Of a stretch of 12,562 nt of DNA, positions 1-6,309 are shown in pieces. Below the pieces are notes generated by a model. The model saw nothing but the letters and a program-made list of their open reading frames with translations, ran no database searches and had not been told where the DNA came from. This DNA comes from an uncultured Bacilli bacterium (GTDB taxonomy: Bacteria; Bacillota_I; Bacilli_A; RF39; UBA660). Each line of letters opens with the position of its first letter. Position 1 is the first letter of the stretch. The DNA lies in NCBI GenBank assembly GCA_944373065.1, contig CALWAJ010000036.1, positions 1 to 12,562 on the forward strand. Reading direction: 5' to 3'. Position numbers and translations under genes: made by a program.

Positions 1-61
1 CTAGAGATAAAATGATAGAAATATGCCTAAGTACTTTTAATACAAAGATACGTTTATTCAT
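1..61 (-). CDS. 5' end of an unidentified gene (first 20 codons)
   Basis: An ATG at 61-59 is preceded by GGAGGT (76-71) at a normal distance, and the frame stays open to the left edge of the window. The visible peptide begins MNKRIFVLKVLRHISI and continues IILSL. It is a basic N-terminus running into a hydrophobic stretch, as expected of a signal peptide or a first membrane helix. The gene has its own promoter (127-155) and a leader of about 60 nt. Nothing identifies its function, because the rest lies outside the window. It could also be a short leader or toxin-like peptide; that cannot be judged from 20 residues. Confidence 0.6.
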   Translation of the reverse strand, partial: MNKRIFVLKVLRHISIILSL

Positions 62-70
62 ATCTATCAA

Positions 71-94
71 ACCTCCTCTCCAAAGATTAGAGGT
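71..94 (-). promoter_or_regulatory. Possible ribosome-binding-site-sequestering hairpin
   Basis: In the leader of the left-edge gene, ACCTC (94-90) can pair with GAGGT (75-71), which is part of the Shine-Dalgarno sequence. An alternative register pairs CCTCT (93-89 side on plus: agagg) with AGAGG, also next to the Shine-Dalgarno. Either fold would hide the ribosome binding site. The stems are only 5 bp, so this is suggestive only. I could not match the leader to a known riboswitch class. Confidence 0.3.
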
Positions 95-126
95 AGACAC
101 TCAACGATTGAAGTTCCCTTAGACAT

Positions 127-155
127 ATTATATACTAAAAGCACTTTTGATACAA
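127..155 (-). promoter_or_regulatory. Sigma-A-like promoter of the left-edge gene
   Basis: The minus strand carries a perfect TATAAT (132-127) with TTGTAT (155-150) 17 bases upstream. The -10 is strong and the -35 is weak (3 of 6). The -35 lies inside the terminator hairpin of the preceding gene. Predicted transcription would start near 120 and leave a leader of about 60 nt. Confidence 0.55.
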
Positions 156-167
156 GTGCTTTTTTTT
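137..167. terminator. Bidirectional intrinsic terminator
   Basis: AGCACTT (140-146) pairs with AAGTGCT (154-160) around a 7-base loop, and flanking A/T pairs extend the stem. Read leftwards it is followed by a short T run and would end the mscL / 230-residue gene transcript just after the stop at 173. Read rightwards it has eight Ts (160-167), so it can also stop any plus-strand transcription. Confidence 0.8.
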
Positions 168-172
168 ACAAA

Positions 173-865
173 TTAGATACTATTTTTTACACTATTACGA
201 TATAAAGTTAATACTTTTGAAGACTCATATATATACTCTTCGTTATCAAAACCTAGTATATCAGCAATTGTATCATCATCTAATTTATTAGGAAGCATCA
301 TCTTTAAAGATAAATCAAAAAGATTAAATGGTATTTCTTTACTAAGTATAGTATCTAAAACAACATCTTTATAATTACCTTGTTCTAACAAATGCAAACC
401 CACCAAATCTTTGTTATGCAAAACTAATATATTAGGAAATCTATACCAAGTAATATCATCAGTATGAGAATAAACTCTTTCATAATTATCAAGTGGTAAC
501 AATGCATATGGACTATATACATCTAATTTATCATTAGTCGTATTTACCTGTGTTATATTAAAATCTAAACATTCACTATTATAATATTTTCTTAACAGAT
601 TATCTCTAACTGCTTTTTGATATTCAGTTTCACTACTACTAGTTATTAAATCAGCACGCAAATATTTATTTTTACTTCTTAGTCTCCACTCATCTATTAT
701 CCCCCCATTTAACAAACAGTCAATTAAATCTTTATCAACAGTTTCTAAATCATAAAATCTTCTTCTTAAATGTTCTTCTTTATATTTTTTTACCTCTTCT
801 TTTATTGCTTCTAATTCATAAACTAATATTTTCTTTCCTTCATCACTAAATTCATATAATTTCAT
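173..865 (-). CDS. Unrecognised 230-residue soluble protein
   Basis: I do not recognise this protein. It has no signal peptide or membrane segment. Residues about 10-45 are rich in Lys and Glu and likely form a helix or coiled coil (ELEAIKEEVKKYKEEHLRRR). The rest is a mixed acidic domain with a Tyr/Asn-rich centre and a conserved-looking tail (ADILGFDNEEYIYESSKV). The start ATG overlaps the mscL stop codon by one base (TAATG) and follows GGAGG nine bases upstream, so it is co-transcribed and probably translationally coupled with mscL. A strong terminator follows the stop. Composition matches its neighbours, so nothing suggests recent transfer. A stress or envelope role is possible only by association. 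Confidence 0.8.
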   Translation of the reverse strand: MKLYEFSDEGKKILVYELEAIKEEVKKYKEEHLRRRFYDLETVDKDLIDCLLNGGIIDEWRLRSKNKYLRADLITSSSETEYQKAVRDNLLRKYYNSECLDFNITQVNTTNDKLDVYSPYALLPLDNYERVYSHTDDITWYRFPNILVLHNKDLVGLHLLEQGNYKDVVLDTILSKEIPFNLFDLSLKMMLPNKLDDDTIADILGFDNEEYIYESSKVLTLYRNSVKNSI

Positions 866-1302
866 TATCTTTTTCCTCCAACTTTCTTATTATCTTTTAA
901 CAAATCTCTAATCTCTTCAAGTAACACCACTTGTTCATCCTTTTTCTTCTCTTCTTTTTTATGTTCAATTCCTAACTTCTTATCTGCTCTATCTCTAATA
1001 TTAGTAACTATCTTAACCATTACAAATATACAAATAGCAATGATTAAAAAGTCAACAATACTCTGTATAAAAGAGCCATACATAATAGAAGCATCTCCTA
1101 TTTTAATAGATAAGCCACTAAAGTCAAGTCCTCCTAATACAACCCCAAGTAAAGGCATAAATATATCATCAACTAAACTACTAACTATTTTAGAAAAAGC
1201 ACCACCAATAATAACACCAATAGCCATATCTAAAACAGCACCTCTACTAATAAACTTTCTAAATTCTCCTATTTCTTTTTCAACTGCTTTCTTAGCTTTC
1301 AT
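865..1302 (-). CDS. mscL: Large-conductance mechanosensitive channel MscL
   Basis: MscL forms a pentameric inner-membrane pore that opens under high membrane tension and releases solutes during hypo-osmotic shock. This 145-residue protein has the family layout: an amphipathic N-terminal helix, TM1 at about 22-48 containing AIGVIIGGAFSKIVSSLVDD, a periplasmic loop, TM2 at about 78-101, and a charged C-terminal part ending in a bundle helix (VLLEEIRDLLK, 126-136). The open frame could begin at an ATG at 1317, but GGAGG (1315-1311) overlaps that codon and sits eight bases before the ATG at 1302, so I choose 1302. The resulting N-terminus also fits other MscL proteins better. The gene follows ftsH with its own promoter and overlaps the 230-residue gene by one base. 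Confidence 0.95.
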   Translation of the reverse strand: MKAKKAVEKEIGEFRKFISRGAVLDMAIGVIIGGAFSKIVSSLVDDIFMPLLGVVLGGLDFSGLSIKIGDASIMYGSFIQSIVDFLIIAICIFVMVKIVTNIRDRADKKLGIEHKKEEKKKDEQVVLLEEIRDLLKDNKKVGGKR

Positions 1303-1319
1303 AACAACTTCCTCCATCT

Positions 1320-1341
1320 TTTTCCACAGTATTGTGGATAA
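1320..1341 (-). promoter_or_regulatory. Inverted pair of DnaA boxes in the mscL promoter region
   Basis: The minus strand has TTATCCACA (1341-1333), the exact DnaA-box consensus. The plus strand has TTTTCCACA (1320-1328), which fits the relaxed form TTWTNCACA. The two boxes face each other across four bases, giving a dyad with a 6-bp core TCCACA/TGTGGA. The site begins about two bases after the predicted mscL transcription start, a position typical of an operator. It could equally act as an mRNA hairpin ahead of the mscL ribosome binding site. DnaA binding is inferred. Confidence 0.55.
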
Positions 1342-1349
1342 CTGACTTT

Positions 1350-1378
1350 ATAATACAGAAAAAAGAACTATTTTTCAA
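1350..1378 (-). promoter_or_regulatory. Sigma-A promoter of mscL
   Basis: TTGAAA (1378-1373, 5 of 6) and TATTAT (1355-1350, 5 of 6) are separated by exactly 17 bases on the minus strand. The -35 lies in the last codons of ftsH and inside its terminator hairpin. Transcription would start near 1343, directly before the DnaA-box dyad. Confidence 0.7.
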
Positions 1379-1385
1379 GTTCTTT
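1356..1385 (-). terminator. Intrinsic terminator of ftsH, overlapping its stop codon
   Basis: On the minus strand AAAAGAACT (1385-1377) pairs with AGTTCTTTT (1369-1361) around an 8-base loop, followed by more Ts. The ftsH stop TAG (1370-1368) lies within the hairpin. The stem has only two G/C pairs, so it may be leaky. Confidence 0.6.
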
Positions 1386-3335
1386 TATTAGTTCAGCTTT
1401 ATTCATCTTAGAGTATCCTTTAACTCCTTTTTCTTTAGCAAGTTCTTTTAACTTAGTTAAACTCATTCTCTCATAGTTAGTTTCCTCTTCTTCTGGAGGC
1501 ATCTCTCCATGTTCTACTAAGTAATCAATTTGCTCTTTAGTCAATGTCTCATACTCTAATAATGTTTTAGCAAGTAAATCAAGTAAATCCCTATTTTCTT
1601 TAATTATCTTAGTTGCTTCATCATAGCACTTATCGATAATCTTTCTCATTTCTTGATCTATTTCATGAGCTACTTCATTAGAAAAGTTTCTACTCTTAGC
1701 ATAATCCCTACCTAAGAAAGCACTACCTTCTCTTTCTTCTAATTGCATAGGTCCTAAATCACTCATACCATATTCAGTAACCATTGCCCTTGCTATCTTA
1801 GTAGCTTTCTCAAAGTCATTTTGTGCCCCTGTTGTAACTTCTCCAAAGACAACCTCTTCGCTAACACGTCCTGCAAGTAAACCTGTAATTTCTTCAAGTA
1901 AATCAGTTTTAGTCTTACAAATCTTCTCTTCACTAGGAATCATCATATTATATCCACCTGCAGAACCACGCGGAATAATAGTAACCTTTTGAACATCACT
2001 AGCTCCATTTAATTTAATACCAACAACAGCATGACCTGACTCATGATATGCAACTAACTTACGGTCAGCTTCACTTCTTTTAGCACTAGTCTTAGCAGGT
2101 CCCATTAGTACTCTGTCACTTGCTTCATCTATTTCACTCATCGTAATAGCATCTTTATTACGTCTAACAGCAAGAAGCGCAGCCTCATTAAGTAAGTTTT
2201 CAAGATCAGCACCAGAATATCCTGGAGTTCTCTTAGCTAAAGCTGGAATATTAACACCAGGCGCTAATACTTTATTTCTAGCATGTACTTTAAGTATCTC
2301 TTCACGTCCCTTTACATCAGGTAAATTAACAACAACTTGCCTATCAAAACGTCCTGGACGAAGTAAGGCTGGATCTAATACATCAGGTCTATTAGTAGCA
2401 GCAATAATAATGATACCTTCATTTTCACCAAATCCATCCATCTCAGTAAGTAATTGGTTTAATGTTTGTTCTCTTTCATCATGTCCACCACCAATTCCTG
2501 TACCTCTTTGCCTACCTACAGCATCAATCTCATCTATAAAGATAAGACATGGAGCAGTTCTTTTCGCTTGTTGGAACATATCACGAACACGACTTGCACC
2601 AACACCTACGAATAATTCAACAAAGTCAGATCCACTAATATAATAGAATGGAACATTCGCTTCTCCTGCTACTGCACGGGCAAGTAATGTTTTACCAGTT
2701 CCTGGAGGACCATATAAAAGTACACCTTTAGGAATTCTTGCTCCTAACTTTTGGAATTTTTTAGGATTCTTTAAGAAATCAATTAACTCTTTAACTTCTT
2801 CTTTCTCTTCATTAAGTCCAGCTACATCTTTAAAAGTAACTTTATTTTTATCACTACTTAACTTAGCTTTACTCTTACCAAAATCAAGAGAATTCTTACC
2901 CCCACCCATTTGTTTAGTTAAAAACCAAAAACAAATAAAGGCAAGTAAAGCAATAGGTAAAATATTAACTATTACAAGTAAAATAGTACTAGACTCTGGA
3001 TCAGCTACACTAGTAAACTCAAAGTCATCCGCTTCACTCGCTTCCACTAACTTTTTCATTACTTGGTCAGATAATGGAACTCTAACAAAGAAACTTTCAT
3101 TTTCTTTATAGCCATCTAATTTACCAGTAATCTCATAAATCTTCGCTCTATCACGAGGTGTTACAGTAATCTCACTTACTTCCTTATCCTCTAAATCATT
3201 CATAAACTCATCATAAGTTAAAACATTAACTTTTTGATTAGCAACACTAACAAAGTAAATTACTCCAAGCATTACTAGAAGTAAAAAGACATATGGAAGT
3301 AAACCTTTTTTTACAACTTTTTTATTAACATTCAT
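1368..3335 (-). CDS. ftsH: ATP-dependent zinc metalloprotease FtsH
   Basis: FtsH is a membrane-anchored hexameric AAA+ protease that extracts and degrades membrane and regulatory proteins. The 655 residues show TM1 (about 13-31), an extracytoplasmic domain, TM2 (about 118-140), Walker A GPPGTGKT (209-216), pore loop FVG (242-244), Walker B LIFIDE (264-269), the second region of homology (AATNRPDVLDPALLRPGRFDR region, 312-332), the zinc site HESGH (431-435) and its third ligand D507. The start has AAGGAGA eight bases upstream. Oddly, the last 32 residues (about 624-655; SLTKLKELAKEKG, then KGYSKMNKAELI) look like a Rho_N/SAP-like helix-extended-loop-helix motif in place of the usual disordered tail. 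It follows tilS by 18 bases, as in the tilS-ftsH order common in Bacillota. Confidence 0.98.
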   Translation of the reverse strand: MNVNKKVVKKGLLPYVFLLLVMLGVIYFVSVANQKVNVLTYDEFMNDLEDKEVSEITVTPRDRAKIYEITGKLDGYKENESFFVRVPLSDQVMKKLVEASEADDFEFTSVADPESSTILLVIVNILPIALLAFICFWFLTKQMGGGKNSLDFGKSKAKLSSDKNKVTFKDVAGLNEEKEEVKELIDFLKNPKKFQKLGARIPKGVLLYGPPGTGKTLLARAVAGEANVPFYYISGSDFVELFVGVGASRVRDMFQQAKRTAPCLIFIDEIDAVGRQRGTGIGGGHDEREQTLNQLLTEMDGFGENEGIIIIAATNRPDVLDPALLRPGRFDRQVVVNLPDVKGREEILKVHARNKVLAPGVNIPALAKRTPGYSGADLENLLNEAALLAVRRNKDAITMSEIDEASDRVLMGPAKTSAKRSEADRKLVAYHESGHAVVGIKLNGASDVQKVTIIPRGSAGGYNMMIPSEEKICKTKTDLLEEITGLLAGRVSEEVVFGEVTTGAQNDFEKATKIARAMVTEYGMSDLGPMQLEEREGSAFLGRDYAKSRNFSNEVAHEIDQEMRKIIDKCYDEATKIIKENRDLLDLLAKTLLEYETLTKEQIDYLVEHGEMPPEEEETNYERMSLTKLKELAKEKGVKGYSKMNKAELIKELEK

Positions 3336-3353
3336 TGGAAATCTCTCCTTTTT

Positions 3354-4670
3354 CTATTCATATCTCAGTATTATATCATAAAATTCACTATTAGTCTTAT
3401 CAAATTTAGATTTTTTTAATCCTGGAACAAAAACTATTCTTCCATGACTATCAACTACTATAGGCCATAAGTCTCTATCAGCAAGAGGAATCTTACTATC
3501 TATAAAAATATCTTTTATTTTTTTATGTCCTCCTCCCTTAATAGCCATAACATCTCCAAGCTTTCTAGTTCTAACAATTAAAGGCAATGTTACATCTTTA
3601 CTAGAAAGTTTTATAATGTTATTACTGTTACCTTTAACAGAATCTAATAATTCTAACTTATGCCCATTAGGAAGTATTACTTCTCTACTAACTTCTATTT
3701 CATAACTACTAAGTAAATTAGGATTTCTTCTAATAGATAAAGTATTATAACTTTTTACTACTTCAACATCATTAGGAAGATTAACCTTAGCATTACTTCG
3801 CTTACTATTAATAAGACTTTCTATTAAATCTAGATGTTTATCATTTATTAAAATTAAATCATCCTGATAAAAACTAGATATAAACCTCTCTAAAATAATT
3901 CTCTTTAAGAATTTATTAATCTCTAAATATTTATCTATATATAATTTATTATCTTTAATAACTTTACTAATCGCTTTACTAGCTTCCTCTTCAATAAAGT
4001 CATCCGCTTGGCTTAACACATTACTAAACTTTAAATATTTCTTATGGATATCTTTATCTTCACTTTTTAAGAATGGTAAAACTTCCTTACGATATCTATT
4101 TCTTGTATAAACATCACTAAAGTTACTTTTATCAATAGCATAAGGTATTTTATTCTTATGACAATAATCTAAAAGCTCACTCTTAGTTAAGCCTATAAAA
4201 GGGCGATAAATGTAGTATCCATCCATTTTTACCAACTTTCTAAAGCCACTATACCCTCTTAAAGTAGAACCTCTAGCAATTCTCATAAGAATTGTTTCCA
4301 TCAAGTCATCACCATGATGAGCAGTTAAAAGATATTTAGCATTATATTTCTTAACTACTTCATCAAAGAACTGATACCTAATATTTCTCGCTTCATTATG
4401 AAAGTTATCATCACCATATCTATCTATTTTCATATATTCAAAGATTACATTATTTTCTTTACAAAATGCCTCTAAATCTTCTTTTTCTTTAGCACTCTCA
4501 CGTCTTTTATCATGATTAACATGAGCACAAACTAATCTAATATCATATTTTTTTCTAAGTTCTAACAAACTATTAAATAAAGCCATCGAATCAGGACCAT
4601 AACTACAAGCAAAAACTAAGAAGTCCCCATCTTTAATCTTAATATCTTTATACAAACTTTCAATATTCAT
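3354..4670 (-). CDS. tilS: tRNA(Ile)-lysidine synthase TilS
   Basis: TilS uses ATP to attach lysine to C34 of the CAU-anticodon tRNA-Ile, changing it to read AUA. That matters in an AT-rich genome like this one. The 438 residues contain the N-type ATP pyrophosphatase loop (23-28), HVNHDKR (50-56), HHGDD (118-122) and the ARxxRY segment (94-99). A C-terminal TilS domain (roughly 350-425) includes RTRKLGD, GGGHKKIKDIFID and VVDSHGRIVFVPG. The loop reads SYGPDS instead of the usual SGGxDS; the functional Asp-Ser is kept. The start ATG overlaps the divIC stop by one base (TAATG) without a strong ribosome binding site nearby, so translation is probably coupled to divIC. Confidence 0.95.
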   Translation of the reverse strand: MNIESLYKDIKIKDGDFLVFACSYGPDSMALFNSLLELRKKYDIRLVCAHVNHDKRRESAKEKEDLEAFCKENNVIFEYMKIDRYGDDNFHNEARNIRYQFFDEVVKKYNAKYLLTAHHGDDLMETILMRIARGSTLRGYSGFRKLVKMDGYYIYRPFIGLTKSELLDYCHKNKIPYAIDKSNFSDVYTRNRYRKEVLPFLKSEDKDIHKKYLKFSNVLSQADDFIEEEASKAISKVIKDNKLYIDKYLEINKFLKRIILERFISSFYQDDLILINDKHLDLIESLINSKRSNAKVNLPNDVEVVKSYNTLSIRRNPNLLSSYEIEVSREVILPNGHKLELLDSVKGNSNNIIKLSSKDVTLPLIVRTRKLGDVMAIKGGGHKKIKDIFIDSKIPLADRDLWPIVVDSHGRIVFVPGLKKSKFDKTNSEFYDIILRYE

Positions 4671-4990
4671 TACTTACTATCACTTTCCTCTTTATCATCT
4701 TCAGGTATTTTTAGAATTAACTCTCCATCTTTAGAGTAATAATATTTTTCTCTAGCATAACGTGCAATATAATCAGAATCTTGCAATTTATTAACATCTA
4801 CTTTAAGTTCTTCTTCTTTATCTTTTAAAGAAGCTAATTCTTTTTTTAACTCACCTTTTTCTTGATATTTATTATAAATTTCTGTCCAATATTTAAAAAT
4901 AGTAAAAGTGGTAAATACAATAATAACAAATGAAAGACTAAGTAATAAAAAAGGTCCTAATTTTTTCTTTTTCTTTCTTTTTTTATTCAT
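4670..4990 (-). CDS. divIC: Cell division protein DivIC (septum formation initiator family)
   Basis: DivIC is a small bitopic protein that works with FtsL and DivIB in the divisome to activate septal peptidoglycan synthesis. The 106 residues have a very basic cytoplasmic head (NKKRKKKKK, 2-10), one membrane helix (about 12-32), an extracellular coiled coil (about 36-70), and the family signature DYIARYAREKYYYSKDGE (73-90) with an acidic tail. A longer frame begins at a TTG (5029), but that codon overlaps the -10/-35 spacer of a good promoter and lacks a ribosome binding site. I therefore choose the ATG at 4990. It sits between yabQ and tilS as in Bacillus, minus yabR and spoIIE. Confidence 0.93.
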   Translation of the reverse strand: MNKKRKKKKKLGPFLLLSLSFVIIVFTTFTIFKYWTEIYNKYQEKGELKKELASLKDKEEELKVDVNKLQDSDYIARYAREKYYYSKDGELILKIPEDDKEESDSK

Positions 4991-5015
4991 ATAAACACCC
5001 ACTTTCCTAACATAT

Positions 5016-5044
5016 ATTATAGACTTCAAAAAAGACTAGTGCAA
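5016..5044 (-). promoter_or_regulatory. Sigma-A-like promoter of divIC-tilS-ftsH
   Basis: TTGCAC (5044-5039) and a perfect TATAAT (5021-5016) are 17 bases apart on the minus strand. The -35 starts in the loop of the yabQ terminator. This separates vegetative division and tRNA genes from the sporulation genes upstream. Confidence 0.6.
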
Positions 5045-5063
5045 TGCAATCTAGTCTTTTTTT
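5028..5063. terminator. Terminator after yabP-yabQ, containing the yabQ stop codon
   Basis: A perfect 12-bp inverted repeat, AAAAAAGACTAG (5028-5039) and CTAGTCTTTTTT (5051-5062), encloses an 11-base loop. The yabQ stop TAG (5053-5051) is the last part of the first stem arm in the direction of transcription. T runs on both sides make it potentially bidirectional. Confidence 0.8.
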
Positions 5064-5371
5064 ACACTTTTAGTCACAGTTTTCTCTTTAATTTTAAAAA
5101 ACTTTCGTAATCTTTTACTGAAATTAAAATTAAGAATGAACCCTATAACTATTAAAATATAGAAATATGGATGAATAATACCCCCATTTATTTTTTTTAT
5201 TAAAAGAAAATAAATTAATACTAAATCAAAAACTAAAAGAATATTAAAAAAAACTTTAAAAATTTTTGTTTTATTAAATAGTAGATTATAATTAAAATTA
5301 TAACTGAAAGCTAAAAAAATACCATAAACGAAGGAAAAAACTAAAGATATTATTTGTGCATTTAAAGACAT
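5051..5371 (-). CDS. yabQ: Spore cortex membrane protein YabQ (short form)
   Basis: YabQ is a mother-cell membrane protein needed for spore cortex peptidoglycan in B. subtilis. This 106-residue protein has three hydrophobic helices (about 5-24, 37-59, 66-83) and a basic C-terminal tail (SKRLRKFFKIKEK). It is about half the length of the Bacillus protein. Family membership rests partly on position, directly after yabP and before divIC, and on topology. The start ATG overlaps the yabP stop (TAATG) and has no clear ribosome binding site, so it is probably coupled to yabP. Confidence 0.82.
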   Translation of the reverse strand: MSLNAQIISLVFSFVYGIFLAFSYNFNYNLLFNKTKIFKVFFNILLVFDLVLIYFLLIKKINGGIIHPYFYILIVIGFILNFNFSKRLRKFFKIKEKTVTKSVKKD

Positions 5372-5667
5372 TATTTAAACAAACGATTAAAAACGCTATT
5401 ATTATCTTTAGTTTTTTTATTATTATCATCCATATAAGAAAAGCCTTTAATTAACCCTTTAATAGAAACATTACCTGCTAAAGTATCTAATTTAACAAGC
5501 TCTAAATCTTCTCCTTTAACTACTAAAAACCCCATAACAGTCTCTAGCAAAAATTCTTCACTATCGAAATTCTCTATTTTTTTTACCCCTGTAATAAGTA
5601 AATTCTTTCTTTCTGTTATAGTAATGCTATGATTATAATTATTAATAATTGCTTCCTTTGTTTCCAT
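5371..5667 (-). CDS. yabP: Sporulation protein YabP
   Basis: YabP is a small mother-cell protein required for spore cortex formation, acting with YabQ. The 98 residues carry the family core: NHSITITERKNLLITGVKKI (12-31), EEFLLETVMGFLVVKGEDLE (37-56), a Gly/Ile-rich strand region, and the tail FNRLFK. The open frame reaches a TTG at 5679, but GGGTGAT (5677-5671) is a ribosome binding site inside that frame and points to the ATG at 5667. A sigma-E-like promoter lies directly upstream, as expected for a mother-cell gene. Confidence 0.93.
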   Translation of the reverse strand: METKEAIINNYNHSITITERKNLLITGVKKIENFDSEEFLLETVMGFLVVKGEDLELVKLDTLAGNVSIKGLIKGFSYMDDNNKKTKDNNSVFNRLFK

Positions 5668-5682
5668 ATTATCACCCAATAA

Positions 5683-5709
5683 ATAATATGCTAAAAAAAA
5701 GAAATTATG
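5683..5709 (-). promoter_or_regulatory. Sigma-E-like sporulation promoter of yabP-yabQ
   Basis: CATAAT (5709-5704), 13 bases, CATATTAT (5690-5683) on the minus strand. The -35 has the ATA core and the -10 matches CATACAhT at 6 of 8 positions, in the form used by mother-cell sigma-E. The block, including the following GGGTGA, closely matches the one before yabG. The predicted leader is very short. Confidence 0.55.
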
Positions 5710-5748
5710 AAAAAAGAAGAGTTATCTTCTTTAAAAGCTACTCTTCTT
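5709..5748 (-). terminator. Terminator of spoVG, overlapping its stop codon
   Basis: On the minus strand AAGAAGAGT (5748-5740) pairs with ACTCTTCTT (5722-5714) around a 17-base loop, followed by further Ts. The first arm is made of the last spoVG codons (Lys/Glu-rich) and the first base of its TAG stop. Confidence 0.65.
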
Positions 5749-6019
5749 CTTTTTTATCTTCATCATCAAGTTTATTATATGCATCAATGATCGCTTTTTC
5801 AAACATTGCTCTAACCTCTTGATTAATAGGATGAGCTATATCACGATAACCACCAGATTGTTTCTTCTTACTAGGCATAGCAATAAACAATCCTTTATCT
5901 CCTTCAATAATTCTAATATCACGTACAACAAAAGCATCATCAAGTAAAACAGATGCTTTACCTTTCATACGACTTCCTTCTTTTTCTACTTTTTGTACAT
6001 TTACAGATGTAATTTTCAT
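5738..6019 (-). CDS. spoVG: Septation/regulatory protein SpoVG
   Basis: SpoVG is a small nucleic-acid-binding regulator that affects asymmetric septation in sporulation and many surface and virulence genes in Bacillota. The 93 residues show the hallmark blocks: MKITSVNVQKV (1-11), GKASVLLDDAFVVRDIRII (20-38), GLFIAMPSKK (43-52) and YRDIAHPINQEVR (58-70), ending in an acidic Asp/Lys/Glu tail. A longer frame starts at a GTG at 6046, but AAAGGAGG (6033-6026) lies inside it and sits six bases before the ATG at 6019, which I choose. It has its own sigma-A-like promoter and terminator, so it appears to be a single-gene unit. Confidence 0.97.
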   Translation of the reverse strand: MKITSVNVQKVEKEGSRMKGKASVLLDDAFVVRDIRIIEGDKGLFIAMPSKKKQSGGYRDIAHPINQEVRAMFEKAIIDAYNKLDDEDKKEEE

Positions 6020-6057
6020 ATGTTTCCTCCTTTTAAAGCTTAACACTTTATAATATA

Positions 6058-6086
6058 ATTCTATAATAAGTAGAAAACTTTTGCAA
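6058..6086 (-). promoter_or_regulatory. Promoter of spoVG
   Basis: TTGCAA (6086-6081) and TAGAAT (6063-6058) are 17 bases apart on the minus strand and fit sigma-A. The AGAAT also resembles a sigma-H -10, the factor used for spoVG in B. subtilis, but I see no convincing sigma-H -35. Confidence 0.55.
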
Positions 6087-6093
6087 GTGCTTT

Positions 6094-6309
6094 TTATTTA
6101 ATTATTTCTAAACTAGAAGTAACTAAATCACTATAAGAAAAAGATTTAATATTATTATCTTTAACAGTTCTCACAACAAATATAGCAGGATAAGTACCAA
6201 CAATTCTCCCATCAAATTCTACTATTTGATTTCTGCTACCATTAAATTTAAAATGTAGTACCTCTCCTTCTTTTAATTTAACTTCTTCTCTTACTTTATC
6301 TATATTCAT
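6094..6309 (-). CDS. veg: Veg family protein
   Basis: Veg is a small basic-fold protein (DUF1021) of Bacillota. In B. subtilis it has been reported to stimulate biofilm matrix gene expression, including tapA-sipW-tasA. The 71 residues match the core pattern: GEVLHFKFNGSRNQIVEFDG (15-34), TYPAIFVVRTV (39-49), and SFSYSDLVTSSLEI (56-69). The start ATG overlaps the yabG stop as ATGA, so it is co-transcribed and coupled with yabG. I see no separate promoter of its own, although in Bacillus veg is strongly and independently expressed. No convincing terminator follows before the spoVG promoter. Confidence 0.92.
   Translation of the reverse strand: MNIDKVREEVKLKEGEVLHFKFNGSRNQIVEFDGRIVGTYPAIFVVRTVKDNNIKSFSYSDLVTSSLEIIK

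Noticed and set aside
60..135. Purine riboswitch suggested by TCTACC in the leader
   Set aside because: The rest of the purine aptamer (P3 loop pattern, J3/1, closing P1) is absent.
1..167. Small plus-strand RNA ending at the T8 terminator
   Set aside because: I found no convincing plus-strand promoter, and the same bases make a good minus-strand leader and start.
1320..1341. The TCCACA/TGTGGA hairpin as a terminator
   Set aside because: In the minus direction it is followed by As, not Ts, and in the plus direction no gene leads into it.
1040..1345. Plus-strand open frame of 101 codons
   Set aside because: It lies antisense over mscL, has low-complexity Ser/Ile/Pro content, resembles no family, and shows no ribosome binding site. 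It is a shadow of a confident gene.
2410..2643. Plus-strand open frame of 77 codons
   Set aside because: It lies antisense within the AAA+ part of ftsH, where strong codon constraint produces such frames. There is no start signal.
4991..5029. Longer N-terminus for DivIC from a TTG
   Set aside because: The added 13 codons cover promoter sequence and have no ribosome binding site. Similar upstream GTG or TTG extensions for spoVG, yabP, yabG and the 10991 gene were rejected because the Shine-Dalgarno lies inside them. The mscL extension from 1317 was rejected for the same reason.
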